Positions 38,782 to 50,900 of a stretch of 60,000 nucleotides of DNA are shown piece by piece; positions within the stretch are counted from its first letter, which is position 1, and each line of letters opens with the position of its first letter. The position numbers and the translations under genes were made by a program. This DNA is from Polytrichum commune. Its lineage: Eukaryota > Streptophyta > Polytrichopsida > Polytrichales > Polytrichaceae. Location of the stretch: NCBI GenBank assembly GCA_950295325.1, contig OX485804.1:61226533-61286532 (forward strand). Direction: 5' to 3'. The notes under the pieces were generated by a model. It was given only the letters and a program-made list of their open reading frames with translations, ran no database searches and was not told where the DNA came from.

Positions 38782-38790
38782 GTCCGGGAT

Positions 38791-40375
38791 GAGTTAGTAA
38801 TTAGCAGTGGATAGAATGTGAAACCTTGCAATCTCAAATCACTACTCTCAACACGAAACTCTGTTTCACTTAGTGTTTGTGAGCATTATCTTCAGGTGAT
38901 GAGTTGCAAGTGAAGGTTAATGGACGAGAGTTGAAATAGGTTAAATTCCCAGCTTATGTTCTGAAGACAGCTAATTTCCAGAGATCCACCAATACCAACA
39001 CATATAAGTCCCAGGGCACATGTTTTTATTAAAAAAACTTGCAACTAAGGAATTCGCAAATTTATCTGCCATTGTGGTGGATTTGTAAATTTCTCAGTTA
39101 TGCAGGATGTGTTCTATGGGACTTGTAGGCTAGGAGTGGCAAGTTGAGAGTATGGTCTTGCGCAGCTGAAAAGGTTGCAAATCTACCGTTATGATAGATT
39201 TTCAAATTTTCTCAGTTGCACAGGTAGTGTGCCATGAGACTCCTATGCTATTAGTGGCAAGTTGAGAGTATGGTCTTGTGCAGCTGAAAAGGTTGCAAAT
39301 CTACCATTATAATGGATTTGCAAATATCTCAGTGCTACGGGAACTCGTATGCTAGCAGTGCAAGTTACGAGTATGACGTATGGAAGCCTTAATTAATTCT
39401 CAGATAGATTTATATACACAGCTGTCTGTAGTCTCTCCAGAGTCCACTCCCGTGTACAGATTCATTGCGTTTTGTTGCACTTGAACAAACCCAAGCACTT
39501 GCAATGAGGTGGGAGCTCATGGGACTGACAACTCCATGCCATTGAAACTTGTGAAAGGTCAAAAGTACGCGGCCGAAACAACTTTCAGGTTCCTCAAAGG
39601 AAGTGCCACCGATTGAGGCCTTTGCGAGGCGGTAGGCAAGCATGTCCTCTTTGCCACACCAAACAACAAATTCGCAATTCCACTTGTCCTCAGACGTGAT
39701 GTCAAGTACTCACCCAGCTGCACAGCCGATCATTTTGGTCCAGAGTTAGCAGATTGTGCGGTCCATCACCACTGATGTGTCAAACATGGCGACTGCTATT
39801 GTCACACATGACTGGTGTACGCTGAGGTCATGATCATTTCACACACAAGCTGTGCAGGCCTACATTGGCAACTGCAACACGTGACGTAAGTGTATATATA
39901 TGAGTCATTCCAAGTGGAATAGGCAACTTACATGCTCATGATCATCATGGAGCACGAGCCTGAAAAGTTTGACATGAGGTTTGCAGCTCAGCATTAAATA
40001 CGTTAAGTTAAAAGTACCCACGTAGGCTTCTCGAAATTTGAATTCACTGAAAAAACATTCGAAGAAAACATCTCCGTCTTGGACACAGGAAAAACATCAT
40101 CCTGACTCCTTCCTTCTTCCTCATGACCTTATCTATTATCTAGGTCTGTTGAAGTACACCAGTGCCCCCATGGAAGACATCAGGCATTGAGGGGTGAGCA
40201 ACTGCATCTGACTCTTGATCTTTTTGTCCTACGACATCTGTAGCAATTGTCAGCTTTCATTGAGCAAGATTTTGGGTACTTCTGCAATCACCAATATACT
40301 TTTCGAGGTTGCTTATTCACCCTTAACCGCCACCTGCGCCATTTGTGGTTGCGACCCCCTTTTTTAAATGATCAC
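38791..40375. other. Intergenic DNA with a ~120-bp tandem repeat
   Basis: Apart from the tandem array at 39056-39378 I see no gene or RNA. ORFs are short and without signatures. Confidence 0.45.
39056..39378. repeat. Tandem repeat, about 2.7 units of ~120 bp
   Basis: Units start at 39056, 39177 and 39295 with GCAAATCTACC-like text and share TTCTCAGTT, GTGGCAAGTTGAGAGTATGG and GCAGCTGAAAAGGTT. The third unit is truncated. The first two are about 85% alike by eye. Confidence 0.8.
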
Positions 40376-41114
40376 GGGGGGCATTTACGGTTGGGGTACC
40401 TCTGCATGAACCATGAATCTCATCTTGTAATTGATGTGAGGAACTCAAACATGTCTTTGAAAAAAGAAAATAATAACACTACTATTGCACAACATAAGTT
40501 TACAATCAATCTTACAACTCAAAACGTTGATGATATTTGTGAATTGTGTTTTTTCATAATTACAACTTTGAGGCCCCCTTGTGCTTGGAAATGAAATGGT
40601 TTGTACATCTTTTCAACGTGTTTGATATTAGTTTTGGTCTGTATCACTCCATTACATCCTAATTTGATTGATTGATTTTTGAAACCACCAAATCTTTTCG
40701 AAATAAATGTCCTTGGGCATGTTGTCTTGTTGTGCATCATTTGATGCCCTTATTTGAATTCTATGAAAACATGGGATTCTGCATATTTATGAGCTTCATG
40801 TTGATGTTTATATATTGGTTGAATTTAGTTGTATCTTAGAATGTATGTTCTCACACTAACAATATTCATGTGCTTTTCTTTGAGAAAAATATGCAGATGT
40901 GACAAGTTCTTGATGCAAAAAAAAGACATGCAAACTAAATCAACATAAAAAATTACCTTCATTTTTGGTTAAAGCACTACATAAGGTATACAAAGGACTA
41001 TCATTTTCATATGTTTACAAGAAGGTGTATTTATCACCTCTATCAAAATGTTCAAAAATTGACCAATATGGTGTAAGACATTCCTTTTGGGTACCCCAAC
41101 CATAAATGCCCCCC
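40376..41114. mobile_element. Possible small TIR element
   Basis: 25-base ends: GGGGGGCATTTACGGTTGGG...GTACC at 40376-40400 and its near-exact reverse complement at 41090-41114 (one visible mismatch). The length is 739 bp. No target duplication is clear. Frames reading GGHLRLGY and GGHLWLGY at the two ends are simply the mirrored repeats. No transposase. Confidence 0.5.
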
Positions 41115-44093
41115 ATAGTTGTTTGTGGTTTCACTTGGTGGGGCTGGGGGTTGGCTCCCTAGATTCGTTGGCATGTTGCAGTCCTTGTAGTATTCTTCAA
41201 AAATTGCCCATATACATATCTTGGTGGCTAGCTCGGTTGTGCTAGATTGGCGCATCTGTCCACCCAACGGATTGAGCTTGGCCTCACCATTGAAAAGCCG
41301 CTACATGTGTTTAGGGGCAAGGTTGGTCACAATCTCTTCCAACAAACCTACAACACATTTTAGGTTGCCCTAACTACAACCACCATGCCCGTTGCTGTCC
41401 CAGGGGTTTGGACTTGGGAAGGGCTCTAACAAGGAGGTTTTTGCGCATCATTACGATGGTCAAGCCAGGGTCTTTAACTGCTTTATGTTGTTGAGCGACC
41501 TCCCCCATTTCACGGAAGGCTATGTTTAACTTGCTAGGCATTAGTGAGGAGAGAAACTTTGACGCGGAATTCGCTTCCTTTCCCATTAAATTTCCGATCC
41601 AAACTTGAACACCTCAAAATGGGTTTAATTGGGCTATCATGAAAAATGTCAACGCGGCCTCAACCAAATCACAGGTTGCAACTAAATCAACAACTTGAAT
41701 TCATAGCACCTGTAGAATGTGGATGCATGTGCATAGTGCTTCGAATCTGCACATGAAACCCACATAAAGTTTGTAACTACAATTGCAAAAAGGCACCCTC
41801 AAATTCCAATATGTTGTTGTGATGTGAACTAATTTCAATATGAAACTCGAGTGTAGTATTAATTGATTTACACAAAATGTTTTTTGGAAGATTTTTGGAA
41901 TTCAAATTACAAAGTTTGGGGTCTTAGAAGGGGTTCATTATTATTTTATGATGATGCAAGTTATATTATGATTACTGTAGTACCTTTATCACTGTGATTA
42001 TTTATAGGTAGATAATATAATAATTTATTATTTTAGATTAAGAAATTCCTTATTCGAAGGAAGAATAAAAATTTCATAAAATTCAATATTTTAGAATATA
42101 AAATTCAATATATTTATCTTTTTCAAAAAATAATTTAATTAATGCCAAAGTGGTAAAGGTACTATATTATGTAGAATAATCAAGAGAATGACCAACACTT
42201 TATGGTTGAACATTAGATGAAATTGAAGGGTTAAAGACAAAAATTTAATGTGAAAGAATAAATTGAGGGTAAGGCATCATATGGTGACGGAAACTTAGCT
42301 GCTGATGGTTTTCAAACTTTAACCTTCAAGTAGAAGGATAGCATCCGCCATTGTATATAAGATGGACGTGAGAGACAAAGGAGTTAGTTAGAGTTTAGAG
42401 CCTTGGAAGCTTGTAGGAGCTTGGAGGCTTGGGATCTTAAAAGATTTTGGAGATTTCGAGGTGTTGAAGAGCTTGGAGGTAAATGTTTTTGGGTGTGCGG
42501 TAAAGACCATTGATGAAACTTTGGAGATCCACCGAAGACCATTGGTACATAATCTAGAATATTGCATAAGTAGAGAAAATAAGATAGGAGTGGATGAAAA
42601 TAGGTATGAGTGAAGGAAATGATGCAAAAATAAGAAAATAACGAGTGATGCATGAGCAAAGAAAGTAGAATATGAGTGACGTAAGTAAAATGGGTGATGC
42701 ATAAATAAAAAATAAAAACATAATTGAAGAGAATTAATCATAAGTGATGCAAGAGAAAACACCAGTGATGATATAATTGAGTGAAAGAGTACTTCAAGTA
42801 AGATTTGGATGGTAGGTGAGTTGGGTAGTGTAGTTGTTGGGAAGAAGAAATGAACTTTAATTCTTGAACATAGATTAAGTGAATACTCTTGAGTAATTGG
42901 ATGAGTATCCAAATGTAGATTAGAAATTTATATTAGAATTACAGCATTTGATTTGTAGAATCATGAGTTATTAGTAATGAGCTTGTATTTTTTAAACACA
43001 TTTAGATCATAAAATTATGATTACCGAAAGCCCTACGTTTTTTTGACAAAAACAAACTTGACAACGCCTCACCAGAATTGTACAATCTTCATGTACCTTG
43101 TAGCAATAGTTGATATCTCACCTCTTACATTTGTTGTGAATTTTTGGTTGCGATTACTTGACAAATTTTAAGTAGACAAAAAGTTGAACAACTATTACAA
43201 ACCATTGGTCGCCATAAAACTCATAGAAACTACCCATTTAGACACACATATCTTCACAAACAACCTCAACAATATGTTTGTAATTAATAACCACATTAGC
43301 AAGGCGGATTTCATGCATGAAGATTCACATTTCATCCTTTCAAGGCAACCTTTAGGGAAGTATGAAAGATGCTCCCTAAACCCTAATTGGGAGGGGGGGG
43401 GGGGAAGGGGCTCATTTTGATCTCCTCTCTCTCCTGTGTTATGCAACAAACAAGGGTGTATGGGGGCAATCTCAAAGGGGTGTAAGAGTCCCATTATGAG
43501 CATACATCTAATTTGAATTTTATTTGTTTGTGAAATATTGCTGCAAGGGGACACACAAAAGAGGTGTCAAAGAACTCAAGAGTCAAAGAACTCTAGAACT
43601 CAAAAGTTCTAGGTGGTTGGTGTCGGACACAAGAGAGGGGTCAAAGAACTCAAATGCAAGTTATGTATGGTGGGTATTAAACACAAGGGAGAGGTTAAAG
43701 AACTCAAAAGTCAGAGAACGCACGTTTTGGGTGGTGGGTATTAGTGTTTTTGAAGAGATGTACTTAAAAACATCTGTCGGTAAGTCCCAAACTGGTGATG
43801 GTAAGATAGGGGGTGAATTTTTACGTCAATTTGTAGGAGTGATTTTGTATTCGAATCTTGGAAAATGCCTTTATTACTTCTAGTCCTACATTCAAAATTT
43901 CAAATTTCTTAAAATAAATATGGTTATTAATATATGAATTCTCCAAAAAATTACAATTAAAATATCATCCCATGAAAGACTTCAATTCCAATATAACATG
44001 ATTTAAAGGGTACTCATAATGTAGGTAAAAAATAATAATACCTTGGGCACCCTAAAATATGTCAAATATTGCATGTATGTGCAACATTTTACA
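41115..44093. other. Gene-poor AT-rich region
   Basis: Contains a TATA-like TGTATATAAG near 42351, followed by purine-rich sequence with no coding match, and a 12-base G run at 43393-43404. The 174-codon minus frame ending at 42388 is Phe/Ser-rich low-complexity and not supported. A short tandem array lies at 43550-43740. Confidence 0.4.
43550..43740. repeat. Short imperfect tandem repeat
   Basis: Three imperfect units share ACACAA(G/A)(A/G)GAG, GTCAAAGAACTCAA and GGTGGGTATTA-like text, starting near 43550, 43625 and 43680. A frame crosses the array but reads as repeated text, not a known protein. Confidence 0.55.
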
Positions 44094-45546
44094 CCCGGGG
44101 GGGACCTTCATTGAAAACCAAAAACCACGTATATTTGCAACATACTTTAGACACCCCTATGTACAAGTAGTTTTTTTAATCAAGATTTTTTTTTGGTAGG
44201 TAAATTCAAGAAATACACATGCAATCTCCATGATAAAAATACAAGTAAAAACATGTATACATATAATTTCATATCCATATATAGTCATCAACATAAGCAA
44301 AAAAATATTCTTTGGAATGACAACCAACCCTTATCATTTGTAAATTGCAAAACCTTAGCATTCATTATAAAGTTGTTGAAATTTTTTTCATCCCCCGGAT
44401 GTAACTCATATTAAGCATCTAAGTCTATAATATATGTCATAGAAGCTAATGTAATAATTGCTTCAAAAGATCAGTAAGATCATATGAATTTTTTCATCAA
44501 ATGATTAGTGAGATTGTAAGTCCATTTGTTGATACCAACATAAGCTAATCTCCACGTTTGATGAACGGTTCATCAATTGGATCCCTATACTCCACCCAAC
44601 GATTATCAAAATTTCTACGCATTTTATAAACCCTCCCAACAAACCAAACCTTATTTAGAGCTGAATTATTTGGTCTACCATATTTTTGACAATTCTAGCT
44701 TCGGGTTTGTCCTTGTCTTGACTTTTCTTGCTTGCATCTTGTAGTTCTGATGGCAATCAAAATTCAAAGTATCTTGAACAAAACAACTTATCAATCCATT
44801 TTATTCCATTTTTTAATTACTCTCTACCATACAAGCTTTAATAATAGCCGCAACTTAAATTGGAGATAAGACAATCATTTTGCTCTAAACTCACACTCAT
44901 ATTTCAATTGATGGAAGAATTTATCTATAACAACTATTGTTGTTGCCACAATCAAATACACAAAACTACTAGTGTGACAAGCATCCAAAAGGAGGTAGGC
45001 AATGTGTAACACATAAGGCAAATGACGAAAGGACGAGATTTGAGCACCTTCGCAATTTCAATGAACTTTTATGTTGGCCTTTGTGACAAGACCTAAATTC
45101 TAAGTCACGTGATGCTTGCAATTACTACTTGCATCAACCAACCACATCAATGATTTACATCAACCATCAACGTTCCCCTTAATCAACCTCCACAAAGAAG
45201 CATGGCATGTTCCTCTTGCAACCCTAAGCAAAAAGTGGCCTCATTATTAGCTCAATGACCCCATCCAAAACCCTAATACTACCTCTTCCGTACATGCATG
45301 GATGAAATCAAGAAATGAGAAAATTATTCATCTTGATTTCGTCCAATATTAAATAATTATCCCAACAAGTCTAGTGACACTACCATACAAGTACAAATGT
45401 TGTATATTTTCTAGAGCTCCTTCATACACGTACATAATTATGAGCTATATTTTGTGTAGCATTTGTATACTTAATACAGAAAAGTTCAAATTAATACCCT
45501 TGTTGTGCACTCATGTATACTCATACTTGTTATGAAAGGTGCACCC
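44094..45546. repeat. 1.45-kb dispersed repeat, copy A
   Basis: Collinear with 55898-57353 in the same orientation along its whole length. Shared strings include TCATCCCCCGGATGTA, CATATTAAGCATCTAAGTC, ACTCCACCCAACGATTA, AATTTCAATGAA and CATACAAGTACAAATGTTG. The copies differ by many substitutions and small indels. Neither contains an intact frame. An old transposon segment is likely; the class is unknown. Confidence 0.8.
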
Positions 45547-47353
45547 CCGGGTTCCAATATGCATAATACATGGAAATCATGGAAAATATCTTCTGGCCTA
45601 TCCCTCATCCCAATCCTAAGTGCACAATATGCTCCAAAACAATAGAGACACATGGTTTCACCTACTATCCACATGTGAGAACCTAAACCTCAAAGGTTCT
45701 AAGGATAGCCATATATAACAAAGCCATACACCTTATAGCCCAAACACTATAAGCCAACAAATTCACCCGGGTTTTCACACTAATGAATGTAGGAAACCTT
45801 CACAATAGACCCCTTGACTCAACAATCCCATAATGAATACTTAGATGCACCTTCACTTGCACCTGCACCTACACCTGCCATGCCAATGTCTAGCAAAACT
45901 AAGACTAGTAGACATCCTATGCATACTAGGAGCACCCAACAATAGCTAAATATCAACAACCCCCTTCCCCTTCTACTCTAATTCATAAAATTCACATATT
46001 GTCACGATAGATACCTAGAACAAGCCCTTGAACAAAGCACACCAAATACGACCTTCTAATAAATATACTAAGAATCTATGGATGAAAAGTAAACCCCTTC
46101 AACACCGTCACGGCTGGAATAAGAGAAGCCATACCCAAACACCCAATAGGAAAACGTAACAAACTGAACATCCAAAAACCCACCATCAAAGCCCTTGTGA
46201 AAAACATGCACCAAAACACCATTTAATACCTAACATACCTCAAATTAAACAAAACAAAACTGGATAATAGGCAAGCATCCATCCCCCCTTTGCCCTAAAT
46301 CTCTGAATACCTCAAAGCCAATTTTGCTTGTCTTAGATATCCCTCCTCTTAGATACCCCTCCTCCCCCTTTGCATTCCCATTAGAGCCCGCCTCCCGAAA
46401 ACGAGGCAAAACACCTCAAGCTGCATCATGGAAAGCCATGATGAGCTTAAGGCTAACGGACTCACATTCATTCCATTACATAACACCGGCGTTTCTTTCT
46501 CTTTTCTATGAGCTCCAAAAAATATAAGGAAAATGGCTACAGCCTCAGTTTGGAGGTATTAATCATCTCATACTGATCATGTGTTCACTAGCCTAGGAGA
46601 AGTGGGGCAATTGAAGAAAAAGAAAAATCTAACCTTGTAAGATTGGATGCCAAACCAATCAAGCACCTCCTGAATTTGTCTGTGTGTGACCATAAATTCT
46701 CCATACTTAAAAAAGTAGTCGGATTCACTAGCAGGTAATCTGGAAGCGGAGTCCGGACAGAGATGAGGAGCTGATTCCACCCCTTGGGAAGATGCTCATT
46801 GCTGAAAGGGACAAAGAGAGATATAAGGTAGATTCGTAGATGGAGGCTTTATTTTCTGTTTGTTACCTTTACACTAAGATTCGCAAGGTTGAAATTATGT
46901 GCGTCTGCAGAACCAATTCCAAATTTGTTTTGGAGCTCAATTTGGATTGTTGTGAATTATCAAAGTCCATTGCCAGTGAGGCATAAGAAATCCACATAGA
47001 CCCTCCCTTAATCAATCGTGCTGACTTATTGCACCTAGAATGGTCAATTTTTTTTTTGAATGTGCAGTCCAATCTTTTCTATACATGTGTCTTTACGGTG
47101 TCCATTCACGGATCTGCACATAACTACCCACCACTCCAACACAGTGTCCGATTAAGATAAGTAACTGAATAAGGCACGCTTAAGACAGAGAGACATGGAT
47201 GGTTATCCTTCATGATTGACAAGTGGAGAGAGTCATGAGCTGCTTCTGGTGAAGCAGCCGGCCTTCCTCATCACCTATCTGTAGAAAGTATTGAAGCGGA
47301 CGCTCATCAGCAGGAGCGGAGAGTATTGAGACCCACATCAGAAGGGCAGTTCC
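45547..47353. other. Intergenic DNA with one dispersed-repeat copy
   Basis: No gene recognised. A copy of the ~130-bp dispersed repeat lies at 47065-47199. The minus frame over about 46620-46780 (…YFFKYGEFMVTHRQIQEVL…) is followed by a GT and could be an exon scrap, but I cannot join it to anything. Confidence 0.4.
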
Positions 47354-47905
47354 ATGATGAGTCGGAGGAGTGGAAGGAGTCATGAATTGGCTTTTGCACT
47401 AAATAAGTTATTACATCCTGATCCATCCGGCCCGGCAATCTTGTTGGGCACTTCGCCAACAAGTCTACAGCTTGTCCTGTTCCGCGGGTGCACAAAGAGG
47501 GAAAAGGCTGGTAGGGTTGCACGTCAAGCTCCCATCAGATTGCCAGATGTTGGGCTACGCGGACGGAAGTATGCTTCGGCAGCACTATTCAATTTTTCTA
47601 ACCCGGAGCTTTGGCCTTACTCGGCTAAAATTAGAAGGTTGTGGAGGAGAGACGTAGAGACGTTGGAATTCGAGTGGGAAGATTCCGGGTTACATTCCGG
47701 GGTTGGCCCAGCAGGTAAGTTAAGGTAGGTTGTCTCCACCGCTCGTCTGTTTGTGCATCCTTTGTGCACAGGTGCTGATTGCGCGCCGCATCAAGCTGCA
47801 GCCTGCGCGATGCCATCACAAGGGCTCCGAAGCTCTCATCAGCACCACTGTTCAGTATCTTGGGTGGAAGTACATGGTGCCCAGTGCCCACTGGTCCATT
47901 CCTGA
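47354..47905 (+). CDS. Unassigned two-exon candidate gene
   Basis: Not recognised. Exon 1 (47354-47714) ends GCAG|GTAAGT; exon 2 (47772-47905) begins after TTTGTGCACAG and stays in frame to a TGA. The product is 164 aa. Exon 1 reads RRSGRSHELAFALNKLLHP, GPAILLGTSPTSLQLVLF, LPDVGLRGRKYASAALFNF and LWRRDVETLEFEWEDSG; it is basic, with no signal peptide, TM segment or known motif. The DNA here is clearly more GC-rich than its surroundings, which favours coding or a captured fragment. Against it: the intron is only 57 bp, shorter than any other here, and the exon 2 frame looks low in information. It could equally be a gene fragment carried by a transposon. Confidence 0.3.
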
Positions 47906-50900
47906 AGTGAAAGTGGTGCATCTACCATTATCCTACTCTAGATGTTGAGACATGGGCAGTGAACAAGTTCAGGAGCATGTGTATTTTAGTATTCTAGGGG
48001 GTATTCAGATTTATCCTTAAATCAAGTCTCTCAAAAACCCATGTCTCATTACGGAGTTCCTCCCCAATTGTTTCCCAATCTAACCGGTTACATGTTCATG
48101 ACTTTCGGTTTTCTTTCACTGGTTCAGGTGTTATGCATTCTGATCTATAGATTCTTCTAAAATGATCAATTATTTGTCTGAAATTTTGAACTTGAACCAG
48201 TTGCTTCTCAAACGCAACCGAGCCTCATGTAACCAACAGTCAGATCTCCCCGTTCGTAGATCACGAGGGGCTTGAAGTTCATCACCTCCTCTATCCAATA
48301 TCTAGTATATAAGTACATTACATCGCTGGTTAAAGTGGTACATCTACTACAATTTTGCATATAGGGACAAAGATGATGAAGAAGTACGATCTATTCTCTC
48401 TAAGTGTTACCTTTTTAAGTGTTACAATGCCATAAGTATTACATTTCACATACTCCCCTGCAAAATACACTACACAAAATATGATATTTAGTGTCATATA
48501 GTATTTTATGTCACTATGGTAACCTTTTGGATGACATTGCTTATGAATAAGCGAACAAATATTGTCATGGATGATGGACGAGTTCACCCATTGGCCAAAA
48601 CCCTACCTTCTCTTGTCAGCAACTTGTGATGAAATATTGTGATGGATGATTGAAATTTGAATGAAAAATCACTATATAAGTGAAAGTAATTGCAACATTG
48701 TAAATATATAAGCCCCCAAATGTCTTACAAGGAATGACAAATAACATTGGGTTAACATTTATTGTTGGTGACACCGCACTACAGTTTACAATTAGTATTG
48801 AGCAAGACAATTAGAATTGGTGACACTAAATAACATATTTAGTGTAGTAAGTGTTATATCCTACTTAACTTAGTTAACTTCCACATTTTGTTACTTCTCC
48901 TCCCTTTCTCTATAATGGCTCATGTGGCACTCCATGTGTAAGTCCAAACATCCATGAGTGAAAGTTCTAGCAAAGTCTTCTAAGACTCATCCCGGTCTTC
49001 TTAACCTCGCCATTAGCATCATTAGACTTAGAATCATTCTTGCATTTAATCCTACTAAGCTTTTCTTAGTTTAGAGGATCTCTTACATTGTATTTAAGTA
49101 CAGAAATTGCTCACTTCAATTCAAGCTCTCACTTGTAGTGAGTTCAACAGTTTAACTCCACATGTATCAAAGCAAGAGCATGATTAGCTAGAGAGAAGAG
49201 ACTAGTTACAATGCTCCTAAAGGAATGACCACGGACATCATATCACCACACATGTGTTAGAAAAGATTTGAGATACGTGAGCTAACTAAGTAGGAAAACT
49301 AGCAAAAGGGTTATGTTTAGAATTGGTGTAGACACAAATACATCCATCACAACATATACTTTATTGTTGTGATTTTATGACCACTAATCCAAATGACATG
49401 GGGGGTGGAGGTTGAGCCAATGCAGAGAGTGGTTGAGAGTGAGCCTCACCAATGTGATTATCCAAATTGATTCATATTTAAGCCTCTCATTAGGGTGGTG
49501 AGGACATTTATTGTTGAGTCTCATGGGAAGTGTTTGTTGGGTCATTGGTATGTCTATGAATGTTTGTTTCCTACCTTCGTTTTTGTTCTTATGACTCTCA
49601 TTCTTGTGATTACGCATATAATCAGTGCACCATAGGTATTTGAAATCCTTGAGGATGATTCGGAATTATTGAAGTGGTAGTTGCCAATGTTTTATTTTCT
49701 CAAGCATAGATTGCAATGGCAACTCTATCTACATTTCTAGAACAACAACAACAACAAAGCAATGTTAGTGAATTTAGGTCAAAGCTTTTGACTTTGAGGA
49801 AACCCATCACTCGTTCCCGTATTCAAGAGTCTCATCAAACAACAATAAACTCTCATGTTGGTCACTAAGTAAGTGTAAGTTTAATTTTTATTGACATATG
49901 TGACGATATTTTATAAATGTTAATGATGACTTTATTTTTGCTACAAAACTATTACGCTCATAAGTGTTATTTTTGAATTGCCCACCCTCTCCAACTAGTA
50001 TGATGTTACAATGCTATAGAATAGCATTCTCATAGCAGAGCACAACACCAATAATTTCAAGCTGAAAAACTCGGGTGTAATAGTGCATTGATATTATTAG
50101 AATAGGATGGTTGATAGCAGTGGAGTAATGTTATGAAGGTCGGCTTATAGATGCTATTTCAGGAAAGGGTTGGGGTTGAGTGTAAGGTGGTGACCTCTCA
50201 TTTGTGTGCAGATCAAGCAAAGCATAGCCCTGGGACACGCAGCAGCTTGTACCCAAAGCTCCATAACATTTCCGATGCCCTCTTAACTTAAACTTTCTCA
50301 GAGCCTTCAAGGTGGCACGAGTCACAAGATTTGCCCATGCACAACCCCACCCTAGAAATTAGCCCTAATTGCCGATGTTTGCTTAATTATCCCACTTCGG
50401 TTATGAAAGCCCTTCAATCAGCTGATATTAGCATTTTTATGTATGATCGAGAGTGTTTTTTAATCTGTGAACACAAGCTCAAAAATGACTTGATATGAAT
50501 GACAATTGTTGTTTAACAATTAAAAGAAAGATTTTAAAAAGAAAATTGGAGGGCCTAACATGGACGGAAAATGCAGTAAAGTGGATTGCATTGTATAAAA
50601 CTGCTCCACATGCAAGCATGAGCAACCACCTCTGCCATCATCATGAACCAAAACTGGGATATCGTAACCGATGCATTGCACATCATGTTGAGCAAGGAAA
50701 CTCTTGCAAAGGATAACGTGACATCCATTGTGCACGTTGACAAGACATTCGATGACCTTGACAGCTTACAAAACAAAGTCCGACACGTGCAATAGCATGT
50801 AGGACCCCAGACAAATAATTGTATGACCCTATGTTGAGGAAATGTGAGTAGACACAATAAACAAGTGAATACCCCCATACCAAATAGTGTTTCCCCCAAC

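Noticed and set aside
37571-38837. Frames in the foldback arms that give near-identical proteins on opposite strands
   Set aside because: They are mirror copies produced by the inverted arms, not genes.
42388-42912. 174-codon minus-strand frame
   Set aside because: Phe/Ser/Leu-rich low-complexity text from AT-rich DNA with repeated strings; no family signature and no splice logic.
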